Source: Kordiimonas gwangyangensis DSM 19435 = JCM 12864 (lineage in GTDB: Bacteria; Pseudomonadota; Alphaproteobacteria; Sphingomonadales; Kordiimonadaceae). Taken from it: 58,509 bases of DNA. The translations under genes and the position numbers were made by a program. The notes beneath the pieces were generated by a model, which had not been told where the DNA came from, ran no database searches, and saw only the letters and a list, made by a program, of their open reading frames with translations. Of this stretch, positions 1-7,351 are shown piece after piece (the first letter of the stretch is position 1; each line of letters begins with the position of its first letter). The DNA lies in NCBI RefSeq assembly GCF_000375545.1, contig NZ_AQXF01000004.1:191967-250475 (forward strand). The letters are read 5' to 3'.

Positions 1-1224
1 GGTGTGGGCAGCATGCACCAGCGCTTCTCCGCGCATGCCGAGAATGCGGAAATCTGGGACGTTGAGGGCAAGCGCTATATCGACTTCGCGACCGGCATTG
101 CGGTGACGAACACTGGCCATGGTGACCCGCGTATTGTGGCGGCGGTGAAAGCGCAGATCGACGCTTTCTCCCACACCTGTTTCCAGGTCACACCGTATGA
201 AAGCTATATCGCGCTGGCGGAGCGGCTGAACGTACTCGCTCCCGGTGAGACGCCGAAGAAAACCATTTTCCTCACCACCGGAGCCGAGGCGGTTGAGAAT
301 GCGGTCAAGATCGCGCGGGCGGCCACGGGGCGCTACGGCATTATCGCCTTCAAGGGCGGCTTCCATGGCCGCACCATGATGGGCATGGCGCTTACGGGTA
401 AGGTGGCACCCTATAAGGCTGGCTTTGGCCCGTTCCCACAAGGCATCTACCATGTGCCCTATCCGGTGCCGTACCACGGTGTGACGGAAGAGATGGCGCT
501 TGAAGGCATCGCTGACCTGTTCAAGGCTGACATCGCACCCACGGATGTGGCGGCCATCATTCTTGAACCCGTGCAGGGCGAGGGTGGTTTTTATGCCGCC
601 TCGCCTGCGTTCATGAAAGCGCTGCGTGATCTCTGTGACCAGCACGGCATCCTCTTGATCTGTGATGAGATCCAGTCCGGCTTCGCGCGGACGGGCCGCC
701 TGTTTGCGACCGAGCATTCGGGTGTGGAGCCTGACCTGATGACCATCGCCAAAGCCATGGCGGGTGGTTTCCCCATCTCCGGCGTGATCGGCAAGGCTGA
801 TGTGATGGATGCGGCTGCACCCGGTGGGCTTGGCGGCACCTATGGTGGCTCCCCGCTCGGCTGCACCGCAGGCCTCACGGTGCTCGATATCATCGAGGAA
901 GATGACCTCTGCACGCGTGCGCAAACGATCGGCACACTCTTCGCACAGCGGCTTGAGGCGATGAAGGCCGCCGGCGCCAGTGAAATTGGCGATATCCGCG
1001 CCCTTGGTGCGATGATCGCGATCGAGATCGTCAAGGACGGTAACGCAGACGCGCCGGACCCTGCGCGTACCACCGAGATTGTCAGACACGCCGCAGAAGC
1101 GGGGCTTATCCTGCTCTCTTGCGGTATTCGCGGTAACGTCATCCGCTTCCTGCCAGCGCTCACCGCGTCAGACGAAATCCTCCATGAAGGGCTCGATATC
1201 CTCGAGGCTGTTTTACAGGCCTGA
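1..1224 (+). CDS. gabT: 4-aminobutyrate aminotransferase, 5' end missing
   Basis: PLP-dependent class-III aminotransferase that moves the amino group of GABA (or a similar omega-amino acid) to 2-oxoglutarate. The reading frame is open to the window edge. The first visible residues (about GSMHQRFSAHAENAEIWDVE) match the stretch some 20 residues into family members, so only a short N-terminus is lost. Fold-type-I landmarks are present: the glycine-rich TTGAEAVENAVK cofactor-phosphate region, the acidic ICDEIQSGFARTG motif with the Asp that contacts the pyridine nitrogen, and the Schiff-base lysine in TIAKAMAGGFPIS. About 406 residues are visible, close to the roughly 425 of GabT. Substrate specificity (GABA, 5-aminovalerate or other) cannot be fixed from sequence alone. 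A gabD partner, if any, lies outside the window. Confidence 0.9.
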   Translation, partial: GVGSMHQRFSAHAENAEIWDVEGKRYIDFATGIAVTNTGHGDPRIVAAVKAQIDAFSHTCFQVTPYESYIALAERLNVLAPGETPKKTIFLTTGAEAVENAVKIARAATGRYGIIAFKGGFHGRTMMGMALTGKVAPYKAGFGPFPQGIYHVPYPVPYHGVTEEMALEGIADLFKADIAPTDVAAIILEPVQGEGGFYAASPAFMKALRDLCDQHGILLICDEIQSGFARTGRLFATEHSGVEPDLMTIAKAMAGGFPISGVIGKADVMDAAAPGGLGGTYGGSPLGCTAGLTVLDIIEEDDLCTRAQTIGTLFAQRLEAMKAAGASEIGDIRALGAMIAIEIVKDGNADAPDPARTTEIVRHAAEAGLILLSCGIRGNVIRFLPALTASDEILHEGLDILEAVLQA

Positions 1225-1238
1225 GGGCGAATTTAGCG

Positions 1239-1291
1239 CCGCACAGATCCCGCACACTTTCCGCACACTTCCAAGCGGGTTTTGTGCGGGG
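1239..1291. repeat. Triplet of 11-bp CCGCACA repeats plus one inverted copy
   Basis: Three head-to-tail 11-bp units start at 1239, 1250 and 1261: CCGCACAGATC, CCGCACACTTT and CCGCACACTTC. An inverted unit, GTTTTGTGCGG, follows at 1279-1289. The first unit can pair with the inverted one (CCCGCACA 1249-1256 with TGTGCGGG 1283-1290), so the segment may also act as a hairpin between the convergent gabT and the next gene. The same units recur at 58305-58337. Confidence 0.6.
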
Positions 1292-1299
1292 CCTCAGCG

Positions 1300-1617
1300 C
1301 TACTTGATGGTCTCGATAAAGGCTTTAATCGCCTGAATATCCGCGCGTGTCAGGCCCACATTGTAGGCTTGCGCCTCGGCCTCCTGCACCTCCTGCGCAC
1401 TGCCCATCTGGATTGCACACGATAGTCTGATGGCAGCAAGTGCATGAATATCAAAGCTTTTTCGGCTTCGTGCCGCATCAATTTCCACGCCAACGATACC
1501 GATTTCCCGCGCGCGTTCATCCTGTTCCGCGAGGGTATCCTCACAGTCGCAGTCGGCATGAAGGGCAATTTCAATCAGCATTTGCAGGCGTGCGCTCAGA
1601 ACGTCCTGGGGCTTCAA
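1300..1617 (-). CDS. Small carboxymuconolactone-decarboxylase-like protein
   Basis: 105-residue all-helical protein that resembles the carboxymuconolactone decarboxylase/AhpD superfamily. The N-terminal helix (LSARLQMLIEIALHADCDCE) carries two closely spaced cysteines, and the C-terminal half has the typical pattern of alanine-rich helices ending in acidic residues before a final helix. The spacing is C-x-C, not the C-x-x-C of AhpD peroxidase partners, so redox activity is uncertain. The start is a TTG with GGAG eight bases upstream; an in-frame stop just before it rules out a longer form. It is convergent with gabT and divergent from the LysR gene, which is its likely regulator. Family assignment is tentative. 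Confidence 0.55.
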   Translation of the reverse strand: MKPQDVLSARLQMLIEIALHADCDCEDTLAEQDERAREIGIVGVEIDAARSRKSFDIHALAAIRLSCAIQMGSAQEVQEAEAQAYNVGLTRADIQAIKAFIETIK

Positions 1618-1769
1618 CTCTCATACTCCAATACATCTATGGTCCGGCCAAATCGGTCGGTTGTTTATGCCCCGTGCTTTAAAAAGCTCTCGCCCGTGCC
1701 GTCGCTCAGGCGTCAGTAACCCACACTGATATGATGCCCATAACGATTAAACTATTGAATGCTGGAAAA

Positions 1770-1801
1770 ATTGAACTCACTATTGCGTAAAGTGGAACAA
1801 T
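1770..1801. promoter_or_regulatory. Candidate LysR operator in divergent control region
   Basis: Imperfect dyad ATTG-n4-CACT-n9-AGTG-n3-CAAT lies directly upstream of the LysR-type gene, in the space it shares with the divergent CMD-like gene. Size and position suit a LysR-family binding site. Inferred from symmetry and place only. Confidence 0.35.
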
Positions 1802-1820
1802 TAGATGAGTAGGTGCAACA

Positions 1821-2717
1821 ATGGCCCGGCTTGAAGCAATGCGTGTATTCGTGAAAGTGGCGGAAACCAGCAATTTCGCCAAGGCCGCCCGCCAGCTTTT
1901 CATGAGCCCGCCCGCCGTGAGCCGCGCCATCAGTTTCCTTGAGGACCAGATCGGCACCTCGCTTTTCATGCGCACCACCCGGTCGGTCAAGCTTACGGAA
2001 GCCGGGCAGCGTTACCTTGAGGATTGTCGCCGCATTCTGGCGGACGTGGCGGAGGCCGAGGCCGCCGCCGCGGGCCTCTATGCCCGGCCAACCGGTACCC
2101 TGAATGTCACCGCGTCCGTGCTTTTCGGGCAGAAATTCCTTGTGCCGATCCTGACCGATTTTCTGGACGAGAACCCGGAGGTCACCGTGGTCGCCACTTT
2201 CGTGGACCGCGTGGTGCACATTGTTGATGAGGGCATCGATGTTGCTGTGCGTATTGGGCATTTGCCGGATTCGAGCCAAAGCGCCATCAAGGTGGGTGCC
2301 GTGCGCCGCATTGTATGTGGCGCACCCCAGTATTTTGCTGCGAACGGCGTGCCGAAGACCCCGGCGGACCTCGCGCACCACAAGATTATCACCAGTACAA
2401 GCGCCTTCGCGTCACACGAATGGCGCTTTGGTGGCGCGCAGAAACAGTCGATCAACGTGTCGCCACGGCTGAATTTCAGCACCTTCGAGGCCGCCATACA
2501 GGCCACCTTGCAGGGCTGGGGCCTGTCGCGCCCGCTATCTTATCAGGTTGGCCCCCACCTTATGTCAGGGCAACTGCAGACCGTGCTGTCGGAATTTGAA
2601 GAAGAACCACTGCCCATCCATATCGTGCGGCCCGCAGGCCGACGGCCGTCGGCAAAAGTGCGGGCTTTCATCGATATGGCGGTGGACCGCTTGCGGGCAG
2701 ACCGCTTCATCAACTGA
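1821..2717 (+). CDS. LysR-family transcriptional regulator
   Basis: 298-residue regulator of normal LysR length. The N-terminal winged helix-turn-helix is clear (residues about 1-65: MARLEAMRVFVKVAETSNFA, then ARQLFMSPPAVSRAISFLED, then SLFMRTTRSVKLTEAG). The remaining two thirds form the periplasmic-binding-protein-like effector domain. The start of the recognition domain, with Ala-Arg-Leu-Glu-Ala-Met, is like CrgA/DsdC-type members that regulate a neighbouring gene. The gene stands alone on the plus strand and diverges from the small CMD-like gene, the classic LysR arrangement. The effector cannot be named from sequence. Confidence 0.93.
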   Translation: MARLEAMRVFVKVAETSNFAKAARQLFMSPPAVSRAISFLEDQIGTSLFMRTTRSVKLTEAGQRYLEDCRRILADVAEAEAAAAGLYARPTGTLNVTASVLFGQKFLVPILTDFLDENPEVTVVATFVDRVVHIVDEGIDVAVRIGHLPDSSQSAIKVGAVRRIVCGAPQYFAANGVPKTPADLAHHKIITSTSAFASHEWRFGGAQKQSINVSPRLNFSTFEAAIQATLQGWGLSRPLSYQVGPHLMSGQLQTVLSEFEEEPLPIHIVRPAGRRPSAKVRAFIDMAVDRLRADRFIN

Positions 2718-2783
2718 TCAGCTGCAAAATTATTCCATAAAACGGTTTAATCAATTTCATTTTTTGCCCATTAAATAAATCAT

Positions 2784-2814
2784 GGGAACTATCGATATCT
2801 CTTGGCGACGAAAC
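2784..2814 (+). promoter_or_regulatory. ECF-type promoter of the bufferin operon
   Basis: GGGAAC at 2784-2789 is followed 16 bases later by CGACGA at 2806-2811. This resembles group-IV (ECF) sigma-factor promoters with a GGAAC -35 and a CG-containing -10. It lies about 60 bases before the first ATG of the operon. Known bufferin operons in Caulobacter are driven by an ECF factor; no such factor is encoded in this window. Confidence 0.4.
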
Positions 2815-2870
2815 ACACTGGTTCATCGCTCGGGCAGTGCCATGAGCAGCCCGACAAAAGGAGATACATC

Positions 2871-3371
2871 ATGAAATCGAATTCCACCCGTTCCGTGCTC
2901 GCGGCTATCGGCCTCGCACTCGCAGCAACCACCGTTACCGCCATGCCAAGCTTCGCGGTTGTTGAAACATCCACGTCTGCCGTGAACACCAATGAAGAAG
3001 GCCTTGCCATGCACGGCTACGACCCGGTGGCTTACTTCATGTCAAACGCGCCGACGAAAGGCGACAAGAAGTTCGCTGTGAAACACATGGGCGGCACCTA
3101 CTTTTTCGCCAGCGCCAAAAACATGAAGGCTTTTCAAGCTGATCCGGCTGCCTACCTGCCGCAATACGGCGGTTTCTGCGCCATGGGCGTTGCGCTTGGC
3201 AAGAAACTGGATGGTGACCCGAACGTTTGGAAAATCGTCGACAACAAGCTGTACCTCAACGTCAACAAGGACGTTTCCATGGCTTGGCAGCGTGACATCC
3301 CAGGCAACATCGAGAAAGCCGACGACTACTGGCCGGAAGTCAAAGATCAGACGCCAGCGGCGCTGAACTAA
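2871..3371 (+). CDS. Periplasmic YHS-domain protein
   Basis: 166-residue secreted protein. The start is the ATG at 2871, chosen because AAAGGAG sits seven bases ahead and the next residues form a signal peptide (basic MKSNSTR, hydrophobic core, cleavage near SFA). An upstream in-frame ATG would hide the signal. The mature part carries a YHS domain: GYDPVAYF, then [12 protein letters not shown], then [13 protein letters not shown], with one cysteine in the metal-associated region. YHS domains occur in metal-handling proteins and copper ATPases. It is first in an apparent operon with the bufferin genes, 71 bases before the precursor gene, which suggests a role in periplasmic copper or silver handling. 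The direct ligand is not shown. Confidence 0.85.
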   Translation: MKSNSTRSVLAAIGLALAATTVTAMPSFAVVETSTSAVNTNEEGLAMHGYDPVAYFMSNAPTKGDKKFAVKHMGGTYFFASAKNMKAFQADPAAYLPQYGGFCAMGVALGKKLDGDPNVWKIVDNKLYLNVNKDVSMAWQRDIPGNIEKADDYWPEVKDQTPAALN

Positions 3372-3386
3372 GCCAGTTTGACCGAG

Positions 3387-3413
3387 CAGGGGCCGCGAAA
3401 CTGCGGCCCACTG
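3387..3413 (+). promoter_or_regulatory. Intergenic hairpin between YHS gene and bufferin gene
   Basis: GGGCCGC (3390-3396), six-base loop, GCGGCCC (3403-3409) is a perfect 7-bp stem, extended by CAG/CTG past one bulged base. No T-run follows, so it looks like a processing, stabilising or partial-termination element. Such an element would let the small precursor gene be expressed at a different level from the upstream gene. Confidence 0.55.
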
Positions 3414-3442
3414 ACCTCCAATCCCCCAAAAAGGAACCGATC

Positions 3443-3739
3443 ATGGATTTCAAGAAATCGGCCTATGTGGCGGCTGCTGTGGCAGCTGTCGCAGCGAACC
3501 TCGCCACCACAGCCCCCGCTGACGCGCGTGAACCGAAAGAGAAATGCTTTGGTGTTTCGCTCGCCGGTTACAACGACTGCGCCGCAGGCCCGGGCACGTC
3601 CTGCGCTGGCAGCTCCAAGTCTGACTATCAGGGCAACGCTTGGAAACTGGTGCCAAAGGGCACCTGCACGACAATCGAGTCCCCGTCTTCACCAACCGGT
3701 TTCGGCCAGTTGAAAGAATTCAAAGAAGTTAAGCGCTAA
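3443..3739 (+). CDS. bufA: Bufferin precursor (DUF2282 RiPP)
   Basis: 98-residue secreted precursor peptide of the DUF2282/BufA family. Residues 1-28 are a signal peptide ending ATTAPADA. The mature part has four cysteines in the family's order: [20 protein letters not shown] and KGTCTT, with the typical [16 protein letters not shown] segment. In described bufferins the cysteines are converted by the MNIO enzyme to copper-binding heterocycles and the peptide is exported to buffer periplasmic copper. This order of genes (DUF2282, DUF692, DUF2063, DoxX) is that of characterised bufferin operons. RBS AAAAAGGAACC precedes the ATG. Copper as the metal is inferred from the family. Confidence 0.9.
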   Translation: MDFKKSAYVAAAVAAVAANLATTAPADAREPKEKCFGVSLAGYNDCAAGPGTSCAGSSKSDYQGNAWKLVPKGTCTTIESPSSPTGFGQLKEFKEVKR

Positions 3740-3755
3740 TCAAGAAAGGAAGCCC

Positions 3756-4637
3756 ATGAATACCGCCCCCTCGCAGTACCCCCCTGTCTGCAATGGGCTT
3801 CCTCTTGGTGCAGGGGTTGGCCTGAAAAGACAGCTGGTCTCGCCACTTCTGGCCAACCCCACCTCCGTAGACTTCATTGAGGTCCACGCAGAAAACTATA
3901 TGTCCGGCAGCAGGCAGCTTGAGATGCTGCAGGACCTGGGCAAAACCTGGCCGGTGTCGGTTCACGGTGTTGCCCTGTCGCTCGGCGGTGAAGACCCGCT
4001 TGATATGGCGCACCTTAGCCGGCTCAAACACCTTCTTGATACCGTCAAGCCGGCGAGCTTTTCAGAGCATATCGCCTGGTCCAGCCACAACGGGGTCTAT
4101 TTCAACGACCTGCTACCACTCCCCTATAACGCCCAGTCGCTTGAGCATCTGAGCGCGCGTGTTGATGAGGCGCAGCAATTCCTTGGGCGCCGGATGCTGC
4201 TCGAAAACCCCTCAAGCTATGTCCGGTTCGAGACCGATACGATGGCAGAGGCGGACTTCATTGCGGCGCTTGTGGAGCGCACCGGTTGTGGCCTCCTTCT
4301 GGATATCAATAACCTTCATGTATCGGCGCAGAACCACGGCTGGGACGCGCTTGATTGGCTCGCTCGCCTGCCGCTTGGTGCGGTTGGCGAAGTGCATCTG
4401 GCGGGGCATGAGCGCACACTCGACGCAGACGGTGCCGAGCTTCTGATCGATACGCACAGCGACGCGGTCGCGGACCCGGTCTGGAACCTGTTCAGTGACT
4501 TCCTGGTCCTTGCTGGCCCAAGGCCAACCTTGATTGAGCGCGATAACAATGTGCCGGCATTTGAAGCCCTTCTCGAGGAAGTCTGGCTTGCCCAGTTACT
4601 GCTGGCCGCAGCGAGAGAAAAGGAAGCTGCGGCATGA
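3756..4637 (+). CDS. bufB: MNIO-family (DUF692) multinuclear iron oxidase, bufferin modifying enzyme
   Basis: 293-residue TIM-barrel enzyme of the DUF692/MNIO family. These enzymes use a two- or three-iron centre and oxygen to rearrange cysteines in RiPP precursors. Family landmarks occur in order: LPLGAGVGLK, DFIEVHAENYM, SVHGVALSLGG, FSEHIAWSS, LLENPSSYV, LLLDINNLHVSAQNHG, GEVHLAGHE, IDTHSDAV and ERDNNVP. These supply the His, Asp and Glu iron ligands. It starts 17 bases after the precursor gene and overlaps the next gene by four bases (ATGA), which points to translational coupling with its partner protein. Its substrate is almost certainly the adjacent DUF2282 peptide. Confidence 0.92.
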   Translation: MNTAPSQYPPVCNGLPLGAGVGLKRQLVSPLLANPTSVDFIEVHAENYMSGSRQLEMLQDLGKTWPVSVHGVALSLGGEDPLDMAHLSRLKHLLDTVKPASFSEHIAWSSHNGVYFNDLLPLPYNAQSLEHLSARVDEAQQFLGRRMLLENPSSYVRFETDTMAEADFIAALVERTGCGLLLDINNLHVSAQNHGWDALDWLARLPLGAVGEVHLAGHERTLDADGAELLIDTHSDAVADPVWNLFSDFLVLAGPRPTLIERDNNVPAFEALLEEVWLAQLLLAAAREKEAAA

Positions 4638-5353
4638 TCGCGTCTTTTGCATATGCTGTGCTGGCGGACCACGCATCCGCGCCGACTGCCATCCGGCAAA
4701 GCGGTGACAGGTTCAACGTTTACCGCAACACTTTCCGCACCAGCGTCGCGGGTGCGCTCGCTGATGTTTTTCCGGTTGTCGGGCGGCTTGTGGGCGATGA
4801 ATATTTTGCGGCGCTGGCCCAAGCCTTTGTGCTGGACCACCCACCAGAGACCCCCGTGCTGGCGGATTATGGCGGCGACTTTGCAAGCTTTATTGCCGCT
4901 TTTGAACCCCTGAAGACCATGCCCTATATCGCGGATGTCGCAAGGCTTGAGTGGGCCCGCACACGCGCTTTTTATGCGCCTGATGCACCTGCCACCGACA
5001 TTGACAGTGAGATTGACCTGATAGCCGCGATGCAACTGTCGTTTCACATGCCGGAAGGCGCCAGCCTGCTCTCCTCCCTCTTTCCGGTGGGCTCACTGTG
5101 GCAGGCCCATCAGGTTGAGCCGGTGGTGCCGATTGACGACTGGCGCGCAGAAACGGTGGCCGTATGGCGCAATACCGGTGACGTGCAGACGCATGTCCTG
5201 AGCGGCACCGAACATCTCATCCTGTCGCACCTTTTGACCGGTGACATCATCGGATCGATTTTTGGCCGGGCGACTGGCCAGAATGAGGCGACTGATTTCC
5301 TTCAATCCTTTGCAGCGCTGGTCTCCATGGGGCTGGTTGTTGCCCGCATTTAA
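4634..5353 (+). CDS. bufC: DUF2063 partner protein of the MNIO enzyme
   Basis: 239-residue protein with the N-terminal DUF2063 (HvfC/BufC-type) domain. Its landmarks are FNVYRNTFRTSVAGAL, VFPVVGRLVGDEYFAALA and LADYGGDFASF. The C-terminal half is a more variable winged-helix-like region. In MNIO systems this protein binds the leader or precursor and presents it to the DUF692 enzyme. The ATG overlaps the stop of the DUF692 gene. The protein has no signal peptide, as expected for a cytoplasmic maturation partner. Length is within the usual range. Confidence 0.88.
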   Translation: MIASFAYAVLADHASAPTAIRQSGDRFNVYRNTFRTSVAGALADVFPVVGRLVGDEYFAALAQAFVLDHPPETPVLADYGGDFASFIAAFEPLKTMPYIADVARLEWARTRAFYAPDAPATDIDSEIDLIAAMQLSFHMPEGASLLSSLFPVGSLWQAHQVEPVVPIDDWRAETVAVWRNTGDVQTHVLSGTEHLILSHLLTGDIIGSIFGRATGQNEATDFLQSFAALVSMGLVVARI

Positions 5354-5376
5354 ATACTTAGAAAGGAACCCAAAAC

Positions 5377-5856
5377 ATGTCCCCCAATCGACTGACAGAC
5401 CGCTTTCTGAAGCCGAATGATGCGCCGCCGCGTGTTGAGGCCGATATCACCCAATTCATGTTGCGGCTTGGATTGGCCGGTGTTTTCTGGGCGTCTGCCC
5501 GGACCAAGGTAACCGAGGGGCTGACCATCAGCGACAGCACCTATTATCTGTTCGAGGAAGAATATCAGCTACCTCTCATCTCCAGTGATCTCGCGGTTCC
5601 GCTCGCGACCTATGCGGAGCACCTGTTTCCGGTTCTTTTACTCGTTGGCTTGGCGTCTCGTTTTTCGGCGCTTGCGCTTTTTGTCATGGCGCTGGTGATC
5701 CAGATATTTGTCTATCCGTCGGCTTTTGTTTCCACCCACCTCGGTTGGTTTGCGTTGGCACTCGCGGTCATGGTGTATGGCCCCGGAAGGCTTTCGCTTG
5801 ATCACGCGATTTCGCGCTACCGGGCGGGTCGCATGAACGGCGGGTATGGGCACTAG
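5377..5856 (+). CDS. DoxX-family membrane protein
   Basis: 159-residue inner-membrane protein with four predicted hydrophobic segments (around residues 25-45, 70-95, 100-118 and 122-140), as in the DoxX/DoxD family. It closes the bufferin operon with a good AGAAAGGAACC ribosome-binding site and only 23 bases between genes. DoxX proteins are routine members of DUF692/DUF2282 operons, where a redox or quinone-linked role is proposed but not settled. The stop codon lies inside a hairpin that ends the operon. Confidence 0.85.
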   Translation: MSPNRLTDRFLKPNDAPPRVEADITQFMLRLGLAGVFWASARTKVTEGLTISDSTYYLFEEEYQLPLISSDLAVPLATYAEHLFPVLLLVGLASRFSALALFVMALVIQIFVYPSAFVSTHLGWFALALAVMVYGPGRLSLDHAISRYRAGRMNGGYGH

Positions 5857-5880
5857 GGAGCCGCATGCTCCCTAGTTGTA
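5853..5880. terminator. Bidirectional terminator between bufferin operon and minus-strand cluster
   Basis: CTAGGGAGC (5853-5861), loop CGCAT, GCTCCCTAG (5867-5875), then TTGTATTC. The stem is a perfect 9 bp between two convergent genes, and it contains the DoxX stop codon. Confidence 0.7.
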
Positions 5881-5887
5881 TTCAAGG

Positions 5888-7342
5888 CTATCCCTTCGCG
5901 CAGATGCGGTAGCCCACAGGGCAGGTGACACCCTTGTAGGCATCGACCGCTGTGTTCAGCTCATCGGCCGATAACGCACGTGGGCCGTGGCCATCAACAT
6001 ATTCAGTAACATCCAGCCCCAAAGCCTGTACCTTGTCCCGGAATGTCACCATATCCTTGTGCACGCGGGGGCGGCCGACCTTAAAGGGTACCTCAAAATG
6101 GTCCTCGCCAAAGACCAGTTTGGCTGTGGGCACATAGACCAGCAGGTAGTGTTCCGCATGGGCGGTGGCGATATCGAACACTTGCACTGCACCTTCGCCA
6201 AAGCTTGCCCTGTCGTCCACGAGGGACAGTCTCTTCTCCGGAAGGGCCGTTGGCAGCGCCTCCTGCGCGGTGGACAGATGGTCTGCGACAGTGACTAGCG
6301 TCGCACCGAGCTCAGCTACGTCCGCGAGCACGCCAAGGTGTTCACCATGATGATGGGTGAGGATGAAATACGTCAGCGGTTTGCTGGTCGCGAGATGCGC
6401 TTGCAATGCCTCGAAACTTGCCTTCAGCGCGTCCTGCCCGCCAGAGGCAATGAAGTATTCACCGGCATCAACAAACAGGGTGAAGGATCGGCCTTTCCCC
6501 GCATGATAAACGCCGTCTCCCACCTTGCGGACCATCATTGCAGAAGTATCAAACCCCTCCCCCCACGAGGTATAGCCAGCCGCATCAGGGAATTTGTCCG
6601 CGAGGCTCGGGTTGATCTCGATGTTGCGGTCGACAGAGATTTTCCGTGCCTCTCCACCCACGAAGAAATTCATGTCCTGCGCGTATGCAACGCCGCCAGA
6701 TTTCTGGTGGTTCGCGAATATATGACTGATCTCGCCCACGCGGGCGTGCTGCCTCACACGCTTGGAAATGAGGCCGGTTTGCGCATTGATGTAAAGCGTA
6801 TATTCCGCGCTCGTGCCTGCACCCACCTTCAGCTTGTGGTGCTGCGCACCGCGGTAAGGCGCATCACCGTCATAGGCCAAACTGTCTTGTGCGTCCGCCA
6901 GCGTGCGGGCAATCATCGTGTCGCTCGCACTCTCGACAGAACGCCCGAGGCTCTCGAAATTCAGCCAGTCTTCACCCGAATATTTAGCGTTGAGCACATC
7001 GTAGATACGGCCCTTCTCACCGTCGAACACAAAGATGTCGAGGTCCTTACCGGTGCGCGACACTCGCCACGACAGCATGCTTTTGCGCTTGCCCTCAAAG
7101 TCGATCGTCAGCTCCGCATTGTCGCGGAAAAAGTCCGGCTGGCCCGGGCTGCCGTTCTGGCCGGGCCATGGGCCTTTGCTGTAGTCAGTGATGGTGATGC
7201 TTTTGGCCGCCATCAGGCTGTCGCCGCCATAAGCTTGGGTAACCTTGGCGACGATCGCATCTTCTATCTCGCCAGCCTGTGCAGGCATGAGCGCACTGAG
7301 GGAGGCAAGTCCGGCAAATGCGGATTTCTTGAGTATATTCAT
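5888..7342 (-). CDS. Secreted metallo-beta-lactamase-fold protein
   Basis: 484-residue exported protein (signal peptide ending LMPAQAG). Residues about 25-260 form an all-beta lipoprotein-like domain. The C-terminal half has the MBL fold: YFILTHHHGEHLGVLADV, AHAEHYLLVYVP, LVFGEDHFEV and YVDGHGPRAL. The metal motif is HxHxEH, where the canonical motif is HxHxDH. The other His and Asp ligands look present. The substrate is unknown. It is the last gene of a minus-strand run (S41 peptidase, two-component pair, DJ-1 protein, this gene) and lies nine bases after the DJ-1 gene, so the two are surely co-transcribed. Confidence 0.8.
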   Translation of the reverse strand: MNILKKSAFAGLASLSALMPAQAGEIEDAIVAKVTQAYGGDSLMAAKSITITDYSKGPWPGQNGSPGQPDFFRDNAELTIDFEGKRKSMLSWRVSRTGKDLDIFVFDGEKGRIYDVLNAKYSGEDWLNFESLGRSVESASDTMIARTLADAQDSLAYDGDAPYRGAQHHKLKVGAGTSAEYTLYINAQTGLISKRVRQHARVGEISHIFANHQKSGGVAYAQDMNFFVGGEARKISVDRNIEINPSLADKFPDAAGYTSWGEGFDTSAMMVRKVGDGVYHAGKGRSFTLFVDAGEYFIASGGQDALKASFEALQAHLATSKPLTYFILTHHHGEHLGVLADVAELGATLVTVADHLSTAQEALPTALPEKRLSLVDDRASFGEGAVQVFDIATAHAEHYLLVYVPTAKLVFGEDHFEVPFKVGRPRVHKDMVTFRDKVQALGLDVTEYVDGHGPRALSADELNTAVDAYKGVTCPVGYRICAKG

Positions 7343-7351
7343 TGGCCTGCC

